Shown in pieces: positions 49,985 to 62,754 of a stretch of 64,000 nt of DNA; the first letter of the stretch is position 1, and the number at the start of each line of letters is the position of its first letter. The translations under genes and the position numbers were made by a program. The DNA comes from Vespa crabro (taxonomy: Eukaryota > Arthropoda > Insecta > Hymenoptera > Vespidae). The DNA is taken from assembly GCF_910589235.1 (NCBI RefSeq), contig NC_060970.1, positions 5,721,957 through 5,785,956 of the forward strand, written 5' to 3'. Below the pieces are notes generated by a model. The model saw nothing but the letters and a program-made list of their open reading frames with translations, had not been told where the DNA came from and did not search any database.

Positions 49985-51489
49985 AAAGAAAGGAGACTGA
50001 CGTGGTATCTCGTATCGTCCTTCCAATGGTCCTTTGTTGTTGTCATTATCGATCGATGAAGGCTGACTGAAAACTATATTATCAAACGCGTCTTACGTGC
50101 TATGAAACGCTTTACGAAATGTAAAATTATTTAATTAATGTCACATCGTACTACGAGTGTATGTACATTGTTTAAATAATTATAAAATGACCGTATGTCC
50201 AAAAGTAGTGAATGTAGCGGTAAGGAAAGATATCATTTCGACGTTTACACCTCGAAGTACGAAAGGAGACTGACGTGGTATCTCGTATCGTCCTTCCAAT
50301 GGTCCTTTGTTGTTGTTATTATCGATCGACGAAGGCTGACTGAAAACTATTTTATCAAACGCGTCTTACGTGCTATGAAACGCTTTACGAAATGTAAAAT
50401 TATTTAATTAATGTCACATCGAACTACTAGTGTATGTACGTTGATTAAATAATTATAAAATGACCGTATGTCCAAAAGTAGTGAATGTAGCGGTAAGGAA
50501 AGATATCATTTCGACGTTTACACCTCGAAGTATGAAAGGAGACTGACGTGGTACCTCGTGTCGTCCTTCCAATGGTCCTTTCTTGTTGTCATTATCGATC
50601 GACGAAGGCTGACTGAAAACTATTTTATCTAAAGCATCTTACGTGCTATGAAACGCTTTACGAAATGTAAAATTATTTAATTAATGTCACATCGAACTAC
50701 TAGTGTATGTACGTTGATTAAATAATTATAAAATGACCGTATGTCCAAAAGTAGTGAATGTAGCGGTAAGGAAAGATATCATTTCGACGTTTACACCTCG
50801 AAGTATGAAAGGAGACTGACGTGGTACCTCGTGTCGTCCTTCCAATGGTCCTTTCTTGTTGTCATTATCGATCGACGAAGGTTCACTGAAAACTATTTTA
50901 TCTAAAGCATCTTACGTGCTATGAAACGCCTTACGAAATGTAAAATTATTTAATTATTGTCTCATCTTACTACGAGTATATGTACATTGTTTAAATAATT
51001 ATAAAATGACTGTGTCTATATGATGAGTGAATGTATCTGTACGGAGAGATATCATTTCGACGTTTACACCACGGAGAACGAAAGGAGACTGACGTGGTAT
51101 CTCGTATCGTCCTTCGAATGATCCTTTCTTGTTGTTATTATCGATCGACGAAGGTTCACTGAAAACTATTTAATCTAACGCATCTTACGTGTTATGAAAC
51201 GCTTTACGAAATGTAAAATTATTTAATTAATGTCTCATCGTACTACGAGTGTATGTACATTGTTTAAATAATTATAAAATGACTGTGTCTATATGACGAG
51301 TGAATGTAGCGGTAAGGAAAGATATCATTTCGACGTTTACACCTCGGAGTACGAAAGGAGACTGACGTGGTATCCCGTATTGTCCTTCCAATGGCCCTTC
51401 CTTGTTGTCATTATCGATCGACGAAGATTGACTGAAAACTATTTAATCTAACGCATCTTACGTGCTATGAAACGCTTTACGAAATGTAA
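49985..51489 (-). repeat. Satellite A, right array: 5.5 copies of a 273-bp repeat, inverted
   Basis: AGGAGACTGACGTGG starts at 49991, 50264, 50537, 50810, 51083 and 51356: exactly 273 bases each time. It is the reverse complement of the family at 34640-36055 (CCTTCCAATGGTCC here, GGACCATTGGAAGG there). Copies are more uniform than in the left array. Confidence 0.95.
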
Positions 51490-52160
51490 TATTTATTTTT
51501 TCTCTATTATAATAATATAATAATATTATTATAATAATATAATAATATTATTAGAATCATCGTTATATTAAGAAAGCATTGAAAATATTTTAAATGATTG
51601 GTGTAAAAATTTTTATATGTAATGTTCAGAGAAACAGAATATTGCTTATTTAATAAAAGTAAGAAATAAACAGTTCATCGCATCATCTAGCGTGGATGTT
51701 GACGCAGTAGTCTCCGAAGCCCTAGTTGTTCGCAATTTCTCTCCACCATAGCATTAAACGTGTTAATACATTAAATTATGTCAACACATTAATTAATACA
51801 AACATTTACAGTACGTACATTTGTCCGCCACTTTTTCTCAAGATATATTCTATTTTTACCTGCTGTAGTTATGTTATTACATTGTAGTGCTTATTCTTAT
51901 TACTAATATCAAAATAATTATTACTGTGTAAAGATTATTACCAATATCCCTATTCTTACTATTATTATACGTATTATTATGATTATAGTTAACAAAAAAA
52001 ATTATTTATACTGTTTCTATAATTAAGAAGAAACTTATGAATGCTACTATTATTATTGTATTGTATTGTACGAGTTGCGTCTGTTTCTCTCCCAGAAACG
52101 TATTAGTTGTTTCTTAGTTTCCACTTACATATTTCTTAATTACTTCTTAATTACTCTTAT
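51490..52160. other. AT-rich spacer with ATTATTATA palindromic repeat
   Basis: 51503-51553 is a run of AATAATATTATTATAAT-type repeats that is self-complementary. The rest is AT-rich unique sequence. No gene. Confidence 0.6.
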
Positions 52161-55100
52161 TTATTTCTGGTTACGTCCGTAGTAGTTTCAGGTTTATTCC
52201 GGAATTGTGACTGGTTACGGCCGTAGTTTTTTTTTCCTGGTACCTTCCGGAATTGTGCCTGGTTACGTCCGTAGATTTTTATTTATTTTTTCATTTTTTT
52301 TCCCTGGTTCCTTACGGAGTTGTGACTGCCTACGTTCGTAGTTTCTTTTTCCTTTTGTTTTTCCTGGTTCCTTCCGCAGTTTTGACTGGATACGTGCGTA
52401 GTTTTCATATTCTTTTTTTTCTGGTTCCTTCCGGAGTTCTGCCTGGTTACGTTCATAGTTTTTCTTATATATTTTTCCTTTTTCTTCCTGGTTCCTTCCG
52501 GAGCTGTGACTGGCTACGTCCGTCGTTTTTTTTTTCCATTTTTTTTTTCGTGGTTTCTGCTGGAGTTGTGCCTGGTTACGTCCATAGTTTTTTTATTTAT
52601 TTATTTTTTTCCTGGTTCCTTCCGGAGTTGTGACTGGATAAGTCCGTAGTTTTTTTATTTACTTTTTCTTTTTTATTTCCTGGTTCCTTTCGGAGTTGTG
52701 ACTGCCTACGTTCGTAGTTTTTTTTCCTTTTTTTCTGGTTCCTTCCGGAGTTGTGCCTGGTTACGTTCATAGTTTTTTTTTATTTATTTTTCCCTTTCTT
52801 TCCTGGTTCCTTCCGGAGCTCTGACTGGCTACGTCCGTATTTTTTTTTTCCATTTTTTTTTCGTGGTTTCTGCTTGAGTTGTGCCTGGTTACGTCCATAG
52901 TTCTTTTATTTATTTGTTTTTTTCCTGGTTCCTTCCGAAGTAGTGACTGGCTACGTCCGTAGTTTTTTTTTCCATTTTTTTTTTCGTGGTTTCTGCTGGA
53001 GTTGTGCCTGGTTACGTTCATAGTTTTTTTATATATTTATTTCTTTCCTGGTTCCTTCCGGTGTTGTGACTGGCTACGTCCGCAGTTTTTTTATTTACTT
53101 TTTTTTCCTGGTTCCTTTCGGAGTTGTGCCTGGTTACGTCCATAGTTTTTTTATTTATTTATTTTTTTCCTGGTTCCTTCTGGAGTTGTGACTGGATAAG
53201 TCCGTAGTTTTTTTATTTACTTTTTCTTTTTTATTTCCTGGTTCCTTCCGGAGTTGTGACTGCCTACGTTCGTAGTTTTTTGTTCTTTATTTTTCCTGGT
53301 TCTTTCCGGATTTGTGTTTGGTTTCATTCGTGGTTTTTTTTTCTTTTTCTTTCCTGGTTCCTTCCGCAGTTTTGACTGCTTATGTGCGTAGTTTACATTT
53401 TCTTTTTTTTCTGGTTACTTCCGGAGTTGTGCCTGGTTACGTTCATAGTTTTTTTTATTTATTTTTCCCTTTCTTTCCTGGTTCCTTCCGGAGCTCTCAC
53501 TGGCTACGTCCGTAGTTTTTTTTTCCATTTTTTTTTTCGTGGTTTCTGCTGGAGTTGTGCCTGGTTACGTTCATAGTTTTTTTATTTATTTGTTTTTTTC
53601 CTGGTTCCTTCCGGAGTAGTGACTGGCTACGTCCGCAGTTTTTTTATTTATTTTTTTTTCCTGGTTCCTTACGGAATTGTGCCTGGTTACGTCCATAGTT
53701 TATTTATTTATTTATTTTTTTCCTGGTTCCTTCTGGAGTTGTGACTGGATAAGTCCGTAGTTTTTTTATTTACTTTTTCTTTTTTTTTTCCTGGTTCCTT
53801 CCGGAGTTGTGACTGGCTACGTCCGTTGTTTTTTTATTCTCTTCTTCTTTTTTTTACTGGTCCCTTCCGGAGTTGTGTTTGGTTACGTTCGTGGTTTTTA
53901 TTCATTTTTTTTTCTGGTCCCTTCCAGAGTTTTGACTGGCTACGTGCGTAGTTTTCATTTTCTTGTTTTTCTGGTTCCTTCCAGAGTTTTGACAGGCTAC
54001 GTGCGTAGTTTTTTGTTCTTTATTTTTCCTGGTTCTTTCCGGATTTGTGTTTGGTTTCATTCGTGGTTTTTTTTTCTTTTTCTTTCCTGGTTCCTTCCGC
54101 AGTTTTGACTGCTTATGTGCGTAGTTTACATTTTCTTTTTTTTCTGGTTACTTCCGGAGTTGTGCCTGGTTACGTTCATAGTTTTTTTTATTTATTTTTC
54201 CCTTTCTTTCCTGGTTCCTTCCGGAGCTCTCACTGGCTACGTCCGTAGTTTTTTTTTCCATTTTTTTTTTCGTGGTTTCTGCTGGAGTTGTGCCTGGTTA
54301 CGTTCATAGTTTTTTTATTTATTTGTTTTTTTCCTGGTTCCTTCCGGAGTAGTGACTGGCTACGTCCGCAGTTTTTTTATTTATTTTTTTTTCCTGGTTC
54401 CTTACGGAATTGTACCTGGTTACGTCCATAGTTTATTTATTTATTTTTTTTTTTCCTGGTTTCTTCCGGAGTTGTGACTGGCTAAGTCCATAGTTTTTAT
54501 ATTTATTTTTTCTTCTTATTTCCTGGTTCCTTCCGGAGTTTTGACTGCCAACGTTCGTAGTTTTTTTTTTCCTGGTTCCTTCCGGATTTGTGTTTGGTTA
54601 CGTTCGTGGTTTTTATTCATTTTTTTTCCTTGTCCCTTCCAGAGTTTTGACTGGCTACGTGCGTAGTTTTCACTTCCTTTTTTTTCTTGTTTCTTCTGTA
54701 GTTGTGAATGGTTACGTTCATAGTTTTTTTTTTTTATTTTTCAATTTTTTCCTGGTTCCTTCCGGTTCTGAGACTGGATACGTCCGTAGTCTCCTTTTCC
54801 ATTTTTTTTTCGTGGTTTCAGCTGGAGTTGTGCCTGGTTACGTACATAGTTTTTTTATTTATTTATTTTTTTCCTAGTCCCTTCCGGAGTTGTGACTTGC
54901 TACGTCCGTTCTTTTTTCTTCTTTATTTTTCGTGGTTCTTTCTGGATTGTTGTTTGATTACGTTCTTGGTTTTTTTTTCTTTTTTTTCCTGGATTCTTCC
55001 GTAGTTTTGACTGGCTACGTGCGTAGTTTTCACTACATTTTTTTCCTGGTTCCTTCCGAAGTTGTGACTGGCAACGTCCATAGTTTTTTTTATATACATT

Positions 55101-58100
55101 TTCTTTTTTTTTCCTTGTTCCTTCTGGAGTTGTGACTGCCTACGATCGTAGTTTTTTTTCCTTTTTATTCCTTGTTCCTTCCGGAGTTGTGACTGGTTAC
55201 GTCCGTGGTTTTTTTTTCCTGAATGCTTCCAGAGTTGTGCTTGGTTACGTCCGTAGTTTTTTTATTTTATTCTTCTTTTTTTTTACTGTTCCCTACCGGA
55301 GTTGTGACTGGCTACGTCCGTAGTTTTTTGTTCTTTATTTTTCCAGGTTCTTTCCGGATTTGTGTTTGGTTTCGTTCGTGGTTTTTTTTTCTATTTCTTT
55401 CCTGGTTCCTTCCGCAGTTTTGACTGGCTACGTGCGTAGTTTTCATTTTCTTTTTTTTCTGGTTCCTTCCAGAGTTGTGCCTGGTTACTTTCATAGTTTT
55501 TTTTATTTATTTTTCCCTTTCTTTCCTGGTTCCTTCCGGAGCTGTGACTGGCTACGTCCTTATTTTTTATTTCCATTTTTTTTCGTGGATTCTGCTGGAG
55601 TTGTGCCTGGTTACGTCCATAGTTTTGTTATCTATTTATTTTTTTCCTGGTTCCTTCCGGAGTTATGACTGGCTACGTCCGCAGTTTTTTTATTTATTTT
55701 TTTTTCCTGGTTCCTTTCGGAGTTGTGCCTGCTTACGTCCATAGTTTTTTTATTTATTTATTTTTTTCCTGGTTCCTTCCGAAGTTGTGACTGGCTACGT
55801 CCGCAGTTTTTTTATTTATTTTTTCTTCTTTTTTCCTGGTTCCTTCCGGAGTTGTGACTGCCAACGTTCGCAGTTTTTTTTCCCTTTTTTTTCCTGGTTC
55901 CTTCCGGAGTTGTGACTGGCTACGTCCATTGTTTTTTTATTTTCTTCTTCTTTTTTTTACTGGTCCCTTCCGGAGTTGTGACTGGCTATGTCCGTAGTTT
56001 TTTGTTCTTCTTTTTTCCTGGTTCTTTCCGGCTTTGTGTTTGGTTACGTTCGTGGTTTTTATTCATTTTTTTTCCTGGTTCCTTCCAGAGTTTTGACTGG
56101 CTACGTGCGTAGTTTTCATTTTCTTTTTTTTCTGGTTCCTTCCGGAGTTGTGCCTGGATACGTTCATAATTGTTTTTATTTATTTTTCCTTTTTTTTCCT
56201 GGTTCCTTCCGGAGTTGTGACTGGCTATGTCCGTAGTTTTATGTTCTTTTTTTTTCCTGGTTCTTTCCGGATTTGTGACTGGTTATGTTCCTGGTTTTTT
56301 TTCTTTCTCTTTCCTGGTTCCTTCCGCAGTTGTGACTGGCTACGACCGTAGGTTTTTTATTTATTTTTTCTTTTTTTTTTCCTGTTTCCTTCCAGAGTTT
56401 TGACTGGCTACGTGCGTAGTTTTCACTTCCTTTTTTTTCTTGTTTCTTCCGTAGTTGTGAATGGTTACGTTCATAGTTTTTTTTTTTATTTTTCCATTTT
56501 TTCCTGGATCCTTCCGGTTCTGTGACTGGATACGTCCGTAGTTTCCTTTTCCATTTTTTTTTCGTGGTTTCAGCTGGAGTTGTGCCTGGTTACGTACATA
56601 GTTTTTTTATTTATTTATTTTTTTCCTAGTCCCTTCCGGAGTTGTGACTGGCTACGTCCGTTGTTTTTTGTTCTTTATTTTTCGTGGTTCTTTCCGGATT
56701 GTTGTTTCATTACGTTCTTGGTTTTTTTTTCTTTTCTTTCCTGGTTTCTTCCGCAGTTTTGACTGGCTACGTGCGTAGTTTTCACTGCATTTTTTTCCTG
56801 GTTCCTTCCGGAGCTGTGACTGGCTACGTTCGTATTTTTTTTTTCCATTTTTTTTCGTGGTTTCTGTTGGAGTTGTGCCTGGTTACGTTCATAGTTTTTT
56901 TATTTATTTATTTTTTTCCTGGTTCCTTCCGAAGTTGTGACTGGCAACGTCCATAGTTTTTTTTATATACATTTTCTTTTTTTTTTCCTGGTTCCTTCTG
57001 GAGTTGTGACTGCCTACGATCGTAGTTTTTTTTCCTTTTTTTTCCTTGTTCCTTCCGGAGTTGTGACTGGCTACGTCCGTAGTTTTTTTTCCTGGTTGCT
57101 TCCAAAGTTGTGCTTGGTTACGTCCGTAGTTTTTTTATTTTATTCTTCTTTTTTTTTACTGTTCCCTACCGGAGTTGTGACTGGCTACGTCCGTAGTTTT
57201 TTGTTCTTTATTTTTCCTGGTTCTTTCCGGATTTGTGTTTGGTTTCGTTCGTGGTTTTTTTTTCTTTTTCTTTCCTGGTTCCTTCCGCAGTTTTGACTGG
57301 CTACGTGCGTAGTTTTCATTTTCTTTTTTTTCTGGTTCCTTCCAGAGTTGTGCCTGGTTACATTCATAGTTTTTTTTATTTATTTTTCCCTTTCTTTCCT
57401 GGTTCCTTCCGGAGCTGTGACTGGCTACGTCCTTATTTTTTATTTCCATTTTTTTTCTTGGATTCTGCTGGAGTTGTGCCTGGTTACGTCCATAGATTTG
57501 TTATCTATTTATTTTTTTCCTGGTTCCTTCCGGAGTTATGACTGGCTACGTCCGCAGTTTTTTTATTTATTTTTTTTTCCTGGTTCCTTTCGGAGTTGTG
57601 CCTGCTTACGTCCATAGTTTTTTTATTTATTTATTTTTTTCCTGGTTCCTTCCGAAGTTGTGACTGGCTACGTCCGCAGTTTTTTTATTTATTTTTTCTT
57701 CTTTTTTCCTGGTTCCTTCCGGAGTTGTGACTGCCAACGTTCGCAGTTTTTTTTCCCTTTTTTTTCCTGGTTCCTTCCGGAGTTGTGACTGGCTACGTCC
57801 ATTGTTTTTTTATTTTCTTCTTCTTTTTTTTACTGGTCCCTTCCGGAGTTGTGACTGGCTATGTCCGTAGTTTTTTGTTCTTCTTTTTTCCTGGTTCTTT
57901 CCGGCTTTGTGTTTGGTTACGTTCGTGGTTTTTATTCATTTTTTTTCCTGGTTCCTTCCAGAGTTTTGACTGGCTACGTGCGTAGTTTTCATTTTCTTTT
58001 TTTTCTGGTTCCTTCCGGAGTTGTGCCTGGATACGTTCATAATTTTTTTTATTTATTTTTCCTTTTTTTTCCTGGTTCCTTCCGGAGTTGTGACTGGCTA

Positions 58101-61100
58101 TGTCCGTAGTTTTATGTTCTTTTTTTTTCCTGGTTCTTTCCGGATTTGTGACTGGTTATGTTCCTGGTTTTTTTTCTTTCTCTTTCCTGGTTCCTTCCGC
58201 AGTTGTGACTGGCTACGACCGTAGGTTTTTTATTTATTTTTTCTTTTTTTTTTCCTGTTTCCTTCCAGAGTTTTGACTGGCTACGTGCGTAGTTTTCACT
58301 GCATTTTTTTCCTGGTTCCTTCCGGAGCTGTGACTGGCTACGTTCGTATTTTTTTTTTCCATTTTTTTTCGTGGTTTCTGCTGGAGTTGTGCCTGGTTAC
58401 TTTCATAGTTTTTTTATTTATTTATTTTTTTCCTGGTTCCTTCCGAAGTTGTGAGTGGCAACGTCCATAGTTTTTTTTAAATACTTTTTCTTTTTTTTCT
58501 CCTGGTTGCTTCTGGAGTTGTGACTGCCTACGATCGTAGTTTTTTTCCTTTTTTTTCCTGGTTCCTTCCGGAGTTGTGACTGGCTAGGTCCGTAGATTTT
58601 TTTTCCTGGTTGCTTCCAGAGTTGTGCCTGGTTACGTCCGTAGTTTTTTATTTTATTCTTCTTTTTTTTTACTGTTTCCTACCGGAGTTGTGACTGGCTA
58701 CGTCCGTAGTTTTTTTTCTTTATTTTTCCTGGTTCTTTCCGGATTTGTGTTTGGTTTCGTTCGTGGTTTTTTTTTCTTTTTCTTTCCTGGTTCCTTCCGC
58801 AGTTTTGACTGGCTACGTGCGTAGTTTTCATTTTCTTTTTTTTCTGGTTCCTTCCAGAGTTGTGCCTGGTTACATTCATAGTTTTTTTTATTTATTTTTC
58901 CCTTTCTTTCCTGGTTCCTTCCGGAGCTGTGACTGGCTACGTCCTTATTTTTTATTTCCATTTTTTTTCGTGGATTCTGCTGGAGTTGTGCCTGGTTACG
59001 TCCATAGATTTCTTATCTATTTATTTTTTTCCTGGTTCCTTCCGGAGTTATGTCTGGCTACGTCCGCAGTTTTTTTATTTATTTTTTCTTCTTTTTTCCT
59101 GGTTCCTTCCGGAGTTGTGACTGCCAACGTTCGCAGTTTTTTTTCCCTTTTTTTTCCTGGTTCCTTCCGGAGTTGTGACTGGCTACGTCCATTGTTTTTT
59201 TATTTTCTTCTTCTTTTTTTTACTGGTCACTTCCGGAGTTGTGACTGGCTATGTCCGTAGTTTTTTGTTCTTCTTTTTTCCTGGTTCTTTCCGGCTTTGT
59301 GTTTGGTTACGTTCGTGGTTTTTATTCATTTTTTTTCCTGGTTCCTTCCAGAGTTTTGACTGGCTACGTGCGTAGTTTTCATTTTCTTTTTTTTCTGGTT
59401 TCTTCCGGAGTTGTGCCTGGATACGTTCATAATTTTTTTTATTTATTTTTCCTTTTTTTTCCTGGTTCCTTCCGGAGTTGTGACTGGCTATGTCCGTAGT
59501 TTTATGTTCTTTTTTTTTCCTGGTTCTTTCCGGATTTGTGACTGGTTATGTTCCTGGTTTTTTTTCTTTCTCTTTCCTGGTTCCTTCCGCAGTTGTGACT
59601 GGCTACGACCGTAGGTTTTTTATTTATTTTTTCTTTTTTTTTTCCTGTTTCCTTCCAGAGTATTGACTGGCTACGTGCGTAGTTTTCACTTCCTTTTTTT
59701 TCTTGTTTGTTCCGTAGTTGTGAATGGTTACGTTCATAGTTTTTTTTTTTATTTTTCCATTTTTTCCTGGTTCCTTCCGGTTCTGTGACTGGATACGTCC
59801 GTAGTTTCCTTTTCCATTTTTTTTTCGTGGTTTCAGCTGGAGTTGTGCCTGGTTACGTACATAGTTTTTTTATTTATTTATTTTTTTCCTAGTCCCTTCC
59901 GGAGTTGTGACTGGCTACGTCCGTTGTTTTTTGTTCTTTATTTTTCGTGGTTCTTTCCGGATTGTTGTTTCATTACGTTCTTGGTTTTTTTTTCTTTCCT
60001 TTCCTGGTTTCTTCCGCAGTTTTGACTGGCTACGTGCGTAGTTTTCACTGCATTTTTTTCCTGGTTCCTTCCGGAGCTGTGACTGGCTACGTCCGTATTT
60101 TTTTTTTCCATTTTTTTTCGTGGTTTCTGTTGGAGTTGTGCCTGGTTACGTTCATAGTTTTTTTATTTATTTATTTTTTTCCTGGTTCCTTCCGAAGTTG
60201 TGACTGGCAATGTCCATAGTTTTTTTTATATACATTTTCTTTTTTTTTTCCTGGTTCCTTCTGGAGTTGTGACTGCCTACGATCGTAGTTTTTTTTCCTT
60301 TTTTTTCCTTGTTCCTTCCGGAGTTGTGACTGGCTACGTCCGTAGTTTTTTTTCCTGGTTGCTTCCAAAGTTGTGCTTGGTTACGTCCGTAGTTTTTTTA
60401 TTTTATTCTTCTCTTTTTTTACTGTTCCCTACCGGAGTTGTGACTGGCTACGTCCGTAGTATTTTGTTCTTTATTTTTCCTGGTTCTTTCCGGATTTGTG
60501 TTTGGTTTCGTTCGTGGTTTTTTTTTCTTTTTCTTTCCTGGTTCCTTCCGCAGTTTTGACTGGCTACGTGCGTAGTTTTCATTTTCTTTTTTTTCTGGTT
60601 CCTTCCAGAGTTGTGCCTGGTTACATTCATAGTTTTTTTTATTTATTTTTCCCTTTCTTTCCTGGTTCCTTCCGGAGCTGTGACTGGCTACGTCCTTATT
60701 TTTTATTTCCATTTTTTTTCGTGGATTCTGCTGGAGTTGTGCCTGGTTACGTCCATAGATTTGTTATCTATTTATTTTTTTCCTGGTTCCTTCCGGAGTT
60801 ATGACTGGCTACGTCCGCAGTTTTTTTATTTATTTTTTTTTCCTGGTTCCTTTCGGAGTTGTGCCTGCTTACGTCCATAGTTTTTTTATTTATTTATTTT
60901 TTTCCTGGTTCCTTCCGAAGTTGTGACTGGCTACGTCCGCAGTTTTTTTATTTATTTTTTCTTCTTTTTTCCTGGATCCTTCCGGAGTTGTGACTGCCAA
61001 CGTTCGCAGTTTTTTTTCCCTTTTTTTTACTGGTTCCTTCCGGAGTTGTGCCTGGATACGTTCATAGTTTTTTTTATTTATTTTTCCTTTTTTTTCCTGG

Positions 61101-61676
61101 TTCCTTCCGGAGTTGTGACTGGCTATGTCCGTAGTTTTATGTTCTTTTTTTTCCTGGTTCTTTCCGGATTTGTGACTGGTTACGTTCCTGGTTTTTTTTC
61201 TTTTTCTTTCCTGGTTCCTTCCGCAGTTGTGACTGGCTACGACCGTAGGTTTTTTATTTATTTTTTCTTTTTTTTTTCCTGGTTCCTTCCAGAGTTTTGA
61301 CTGGCTACGTGCGTAGTTTTCACTTCCTTTTTTTTCTTGTTTCTTCCGGAGTTGTGAATGGTTACGTTCATAGTTTTTTTTATTTATTTTTCCATTTTTT
61401 CCTGGTTCCTTCCGGTTCTGCGACTGGATACGTCCGTAGTTTCCTTTTCCATTTTTTTTTCGTGGTTTCAGCTGGAGTTGTGCCTGGTTACGTACATAGT
61501 TTTTTTATTTATTTATTTTTTTCCTAGTCCCTTCCGGAGTTGTGACTGGCTACGTCAGTTGTTTTTTGTTCTTTTTTTTTCCAGGTTCTTTCCGGATTTG
61601 TGTTTGGTTACGTTCATGGTTTCTTTATCTTTTTTTTTCCTGGTTCCTTCCGCAGTTGTGACTGGTTAAGTCCGAA
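52160..61676 (+). repeat. Degenerate T-rich subtelomeric array with higher-order duplications
   Basis: Repeats a core of about 43 bases (CTGGTTCCTTCCGGAGTTGT then GACTGGCTACGTCCGTAGTT) separated by variable T/TTTA/TTTC spacers, giving irregular units of roughly 50-75 bases. Superimposed are larger duplications: one of 733 bases (53312 against 54045), then blocks repeating at 1873 (55360 to 57233), about 1512 or 1390 (57233 to 58745; 57785 to 59175) and about 1751 bases (58745 to 60496). The many Phe/Val-rich open frames on both strands are by-products of the repeat. Confidence 0.93.
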
Positions 61677-62754
61677 TTTTTTTCTGGTTCCTTCCGTAAT
61701 TGTAACTGGTTACGTCCGTAGTTTTTACTGGTTCCTTCAGGAGTTGTGACTGGTTTCGTCCGCAGGTTTTTCTGGTTTCTTCCGTAGTTGTGACTGGTTA
61801 CGTTTGTAGTTCTTTCTGGTTCCTTCCGGAGTTGTGACTGATTACGTTTGTAGTTCTTTCTGATTCCTTCCGGAGTTGTGACTGGTTTCGTTTGTAGTTT
61901 TTTCTGGTTCGTTCCGGAGTTGTGACTGGTTACGTTAGTAGTTTTTTCTGGTTCCTTCCGGAGTTGTGACTGGTTACGTTAGTAGTTTTTTCTGGTTCCT
62001 TCCGGAGTTGTGACTGGTTACGTTAGTAGTTTTTTCTGGTTCCTTCCGGAGTTGTGACTGGTTACGTTAGTAGTTTTTTCTGGTTCCTTCCGGAGTTGTG
62101 ACTGGTTACGTTAGTAGTTTTTTCTGGTTCCTTCCGGAGTTGTGACTGGTAACGTTAGTAGTTTTTTCTGGTTCCTTCCGAAGTTGTGACTGGTTACGTT
62201 TGTAGTTTTTTCTGGTTCCTTCCGGAGTTGTGACTGGTTACGTTTGAAGTTTTTTCTGGTTCCTTCCGGAGTTGTGACTGGTTACGTTTGTAGTTTTTTC
62301 TGGTTCCTTCCGGAGTTGTGACTGGTTACGTTTGTAGTTTTTTCTGGTTCCTTCCGGAGTTGTGACTGGTTACGTTTGTAGTTTTTTCTGGTTTCTTCCG
62401 GAGTTGTGACTGGTTACGTTTGTAGTTTTTTCTGGTTTCTTCCGGAGTTGTGACTGGTTACGTTTGTAGTTTTTCTGGTTCCTTCCGGAGTTGTGACTGG
62501 TTACGTTTGTAGTTTTTTCTGGTTCCTTCTGGAGTTGTGACTGGTTACGTTTGTAGTTTTCTCTGGTTCCTTCTGGAGTTGTGACTGGTTACGTTTGTAG
62601 TTTTTTCTGGTTCCCTCCGGAGTTGTGACTGGTTACGTTTGTAGTTTTTTCTGGTTCCTTCCGGAGTTGTGACTGGTTACGTTTGTAGTTTTTTCTGGTT
62701 TCTTCCGGAGTTGTGACTGGTTACGTTTGTAGTTTTTTCTGGTTCCTTCCGGAG
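61677..62754 (+). repeat. 44-bp subtelomeric satellite
   Basis: About 24 head-to-tail copies of a 44-base unit (TTCTGGTTCCTTCCGGAGTT then GTGACTGGTTACGTTTGTAG plus T run). A block near 61920-62160 has the variant ACGTTAGTAG. It directly abuts the telomere. It is the same core as the T-rich array, but with a short fixed T spacer. Confidence 0.95.

Noticed and set aside
52253..61669. Dozens of Phe/Val/Ser-rich + strand frames and Lys/Asn-rich - strand frames
   Set aside because: Their borders and duplications follow the satellite units. The same short phrases recur in each unit, there are no splice or domain signals, and both strands are equally open.
1..62754. Telomerase RNA gene in the window
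   Set aside because: I saw no CCCTGACGCAA-type template outside the telomere array on either strand; a by-eye scan could miss a shorter template.
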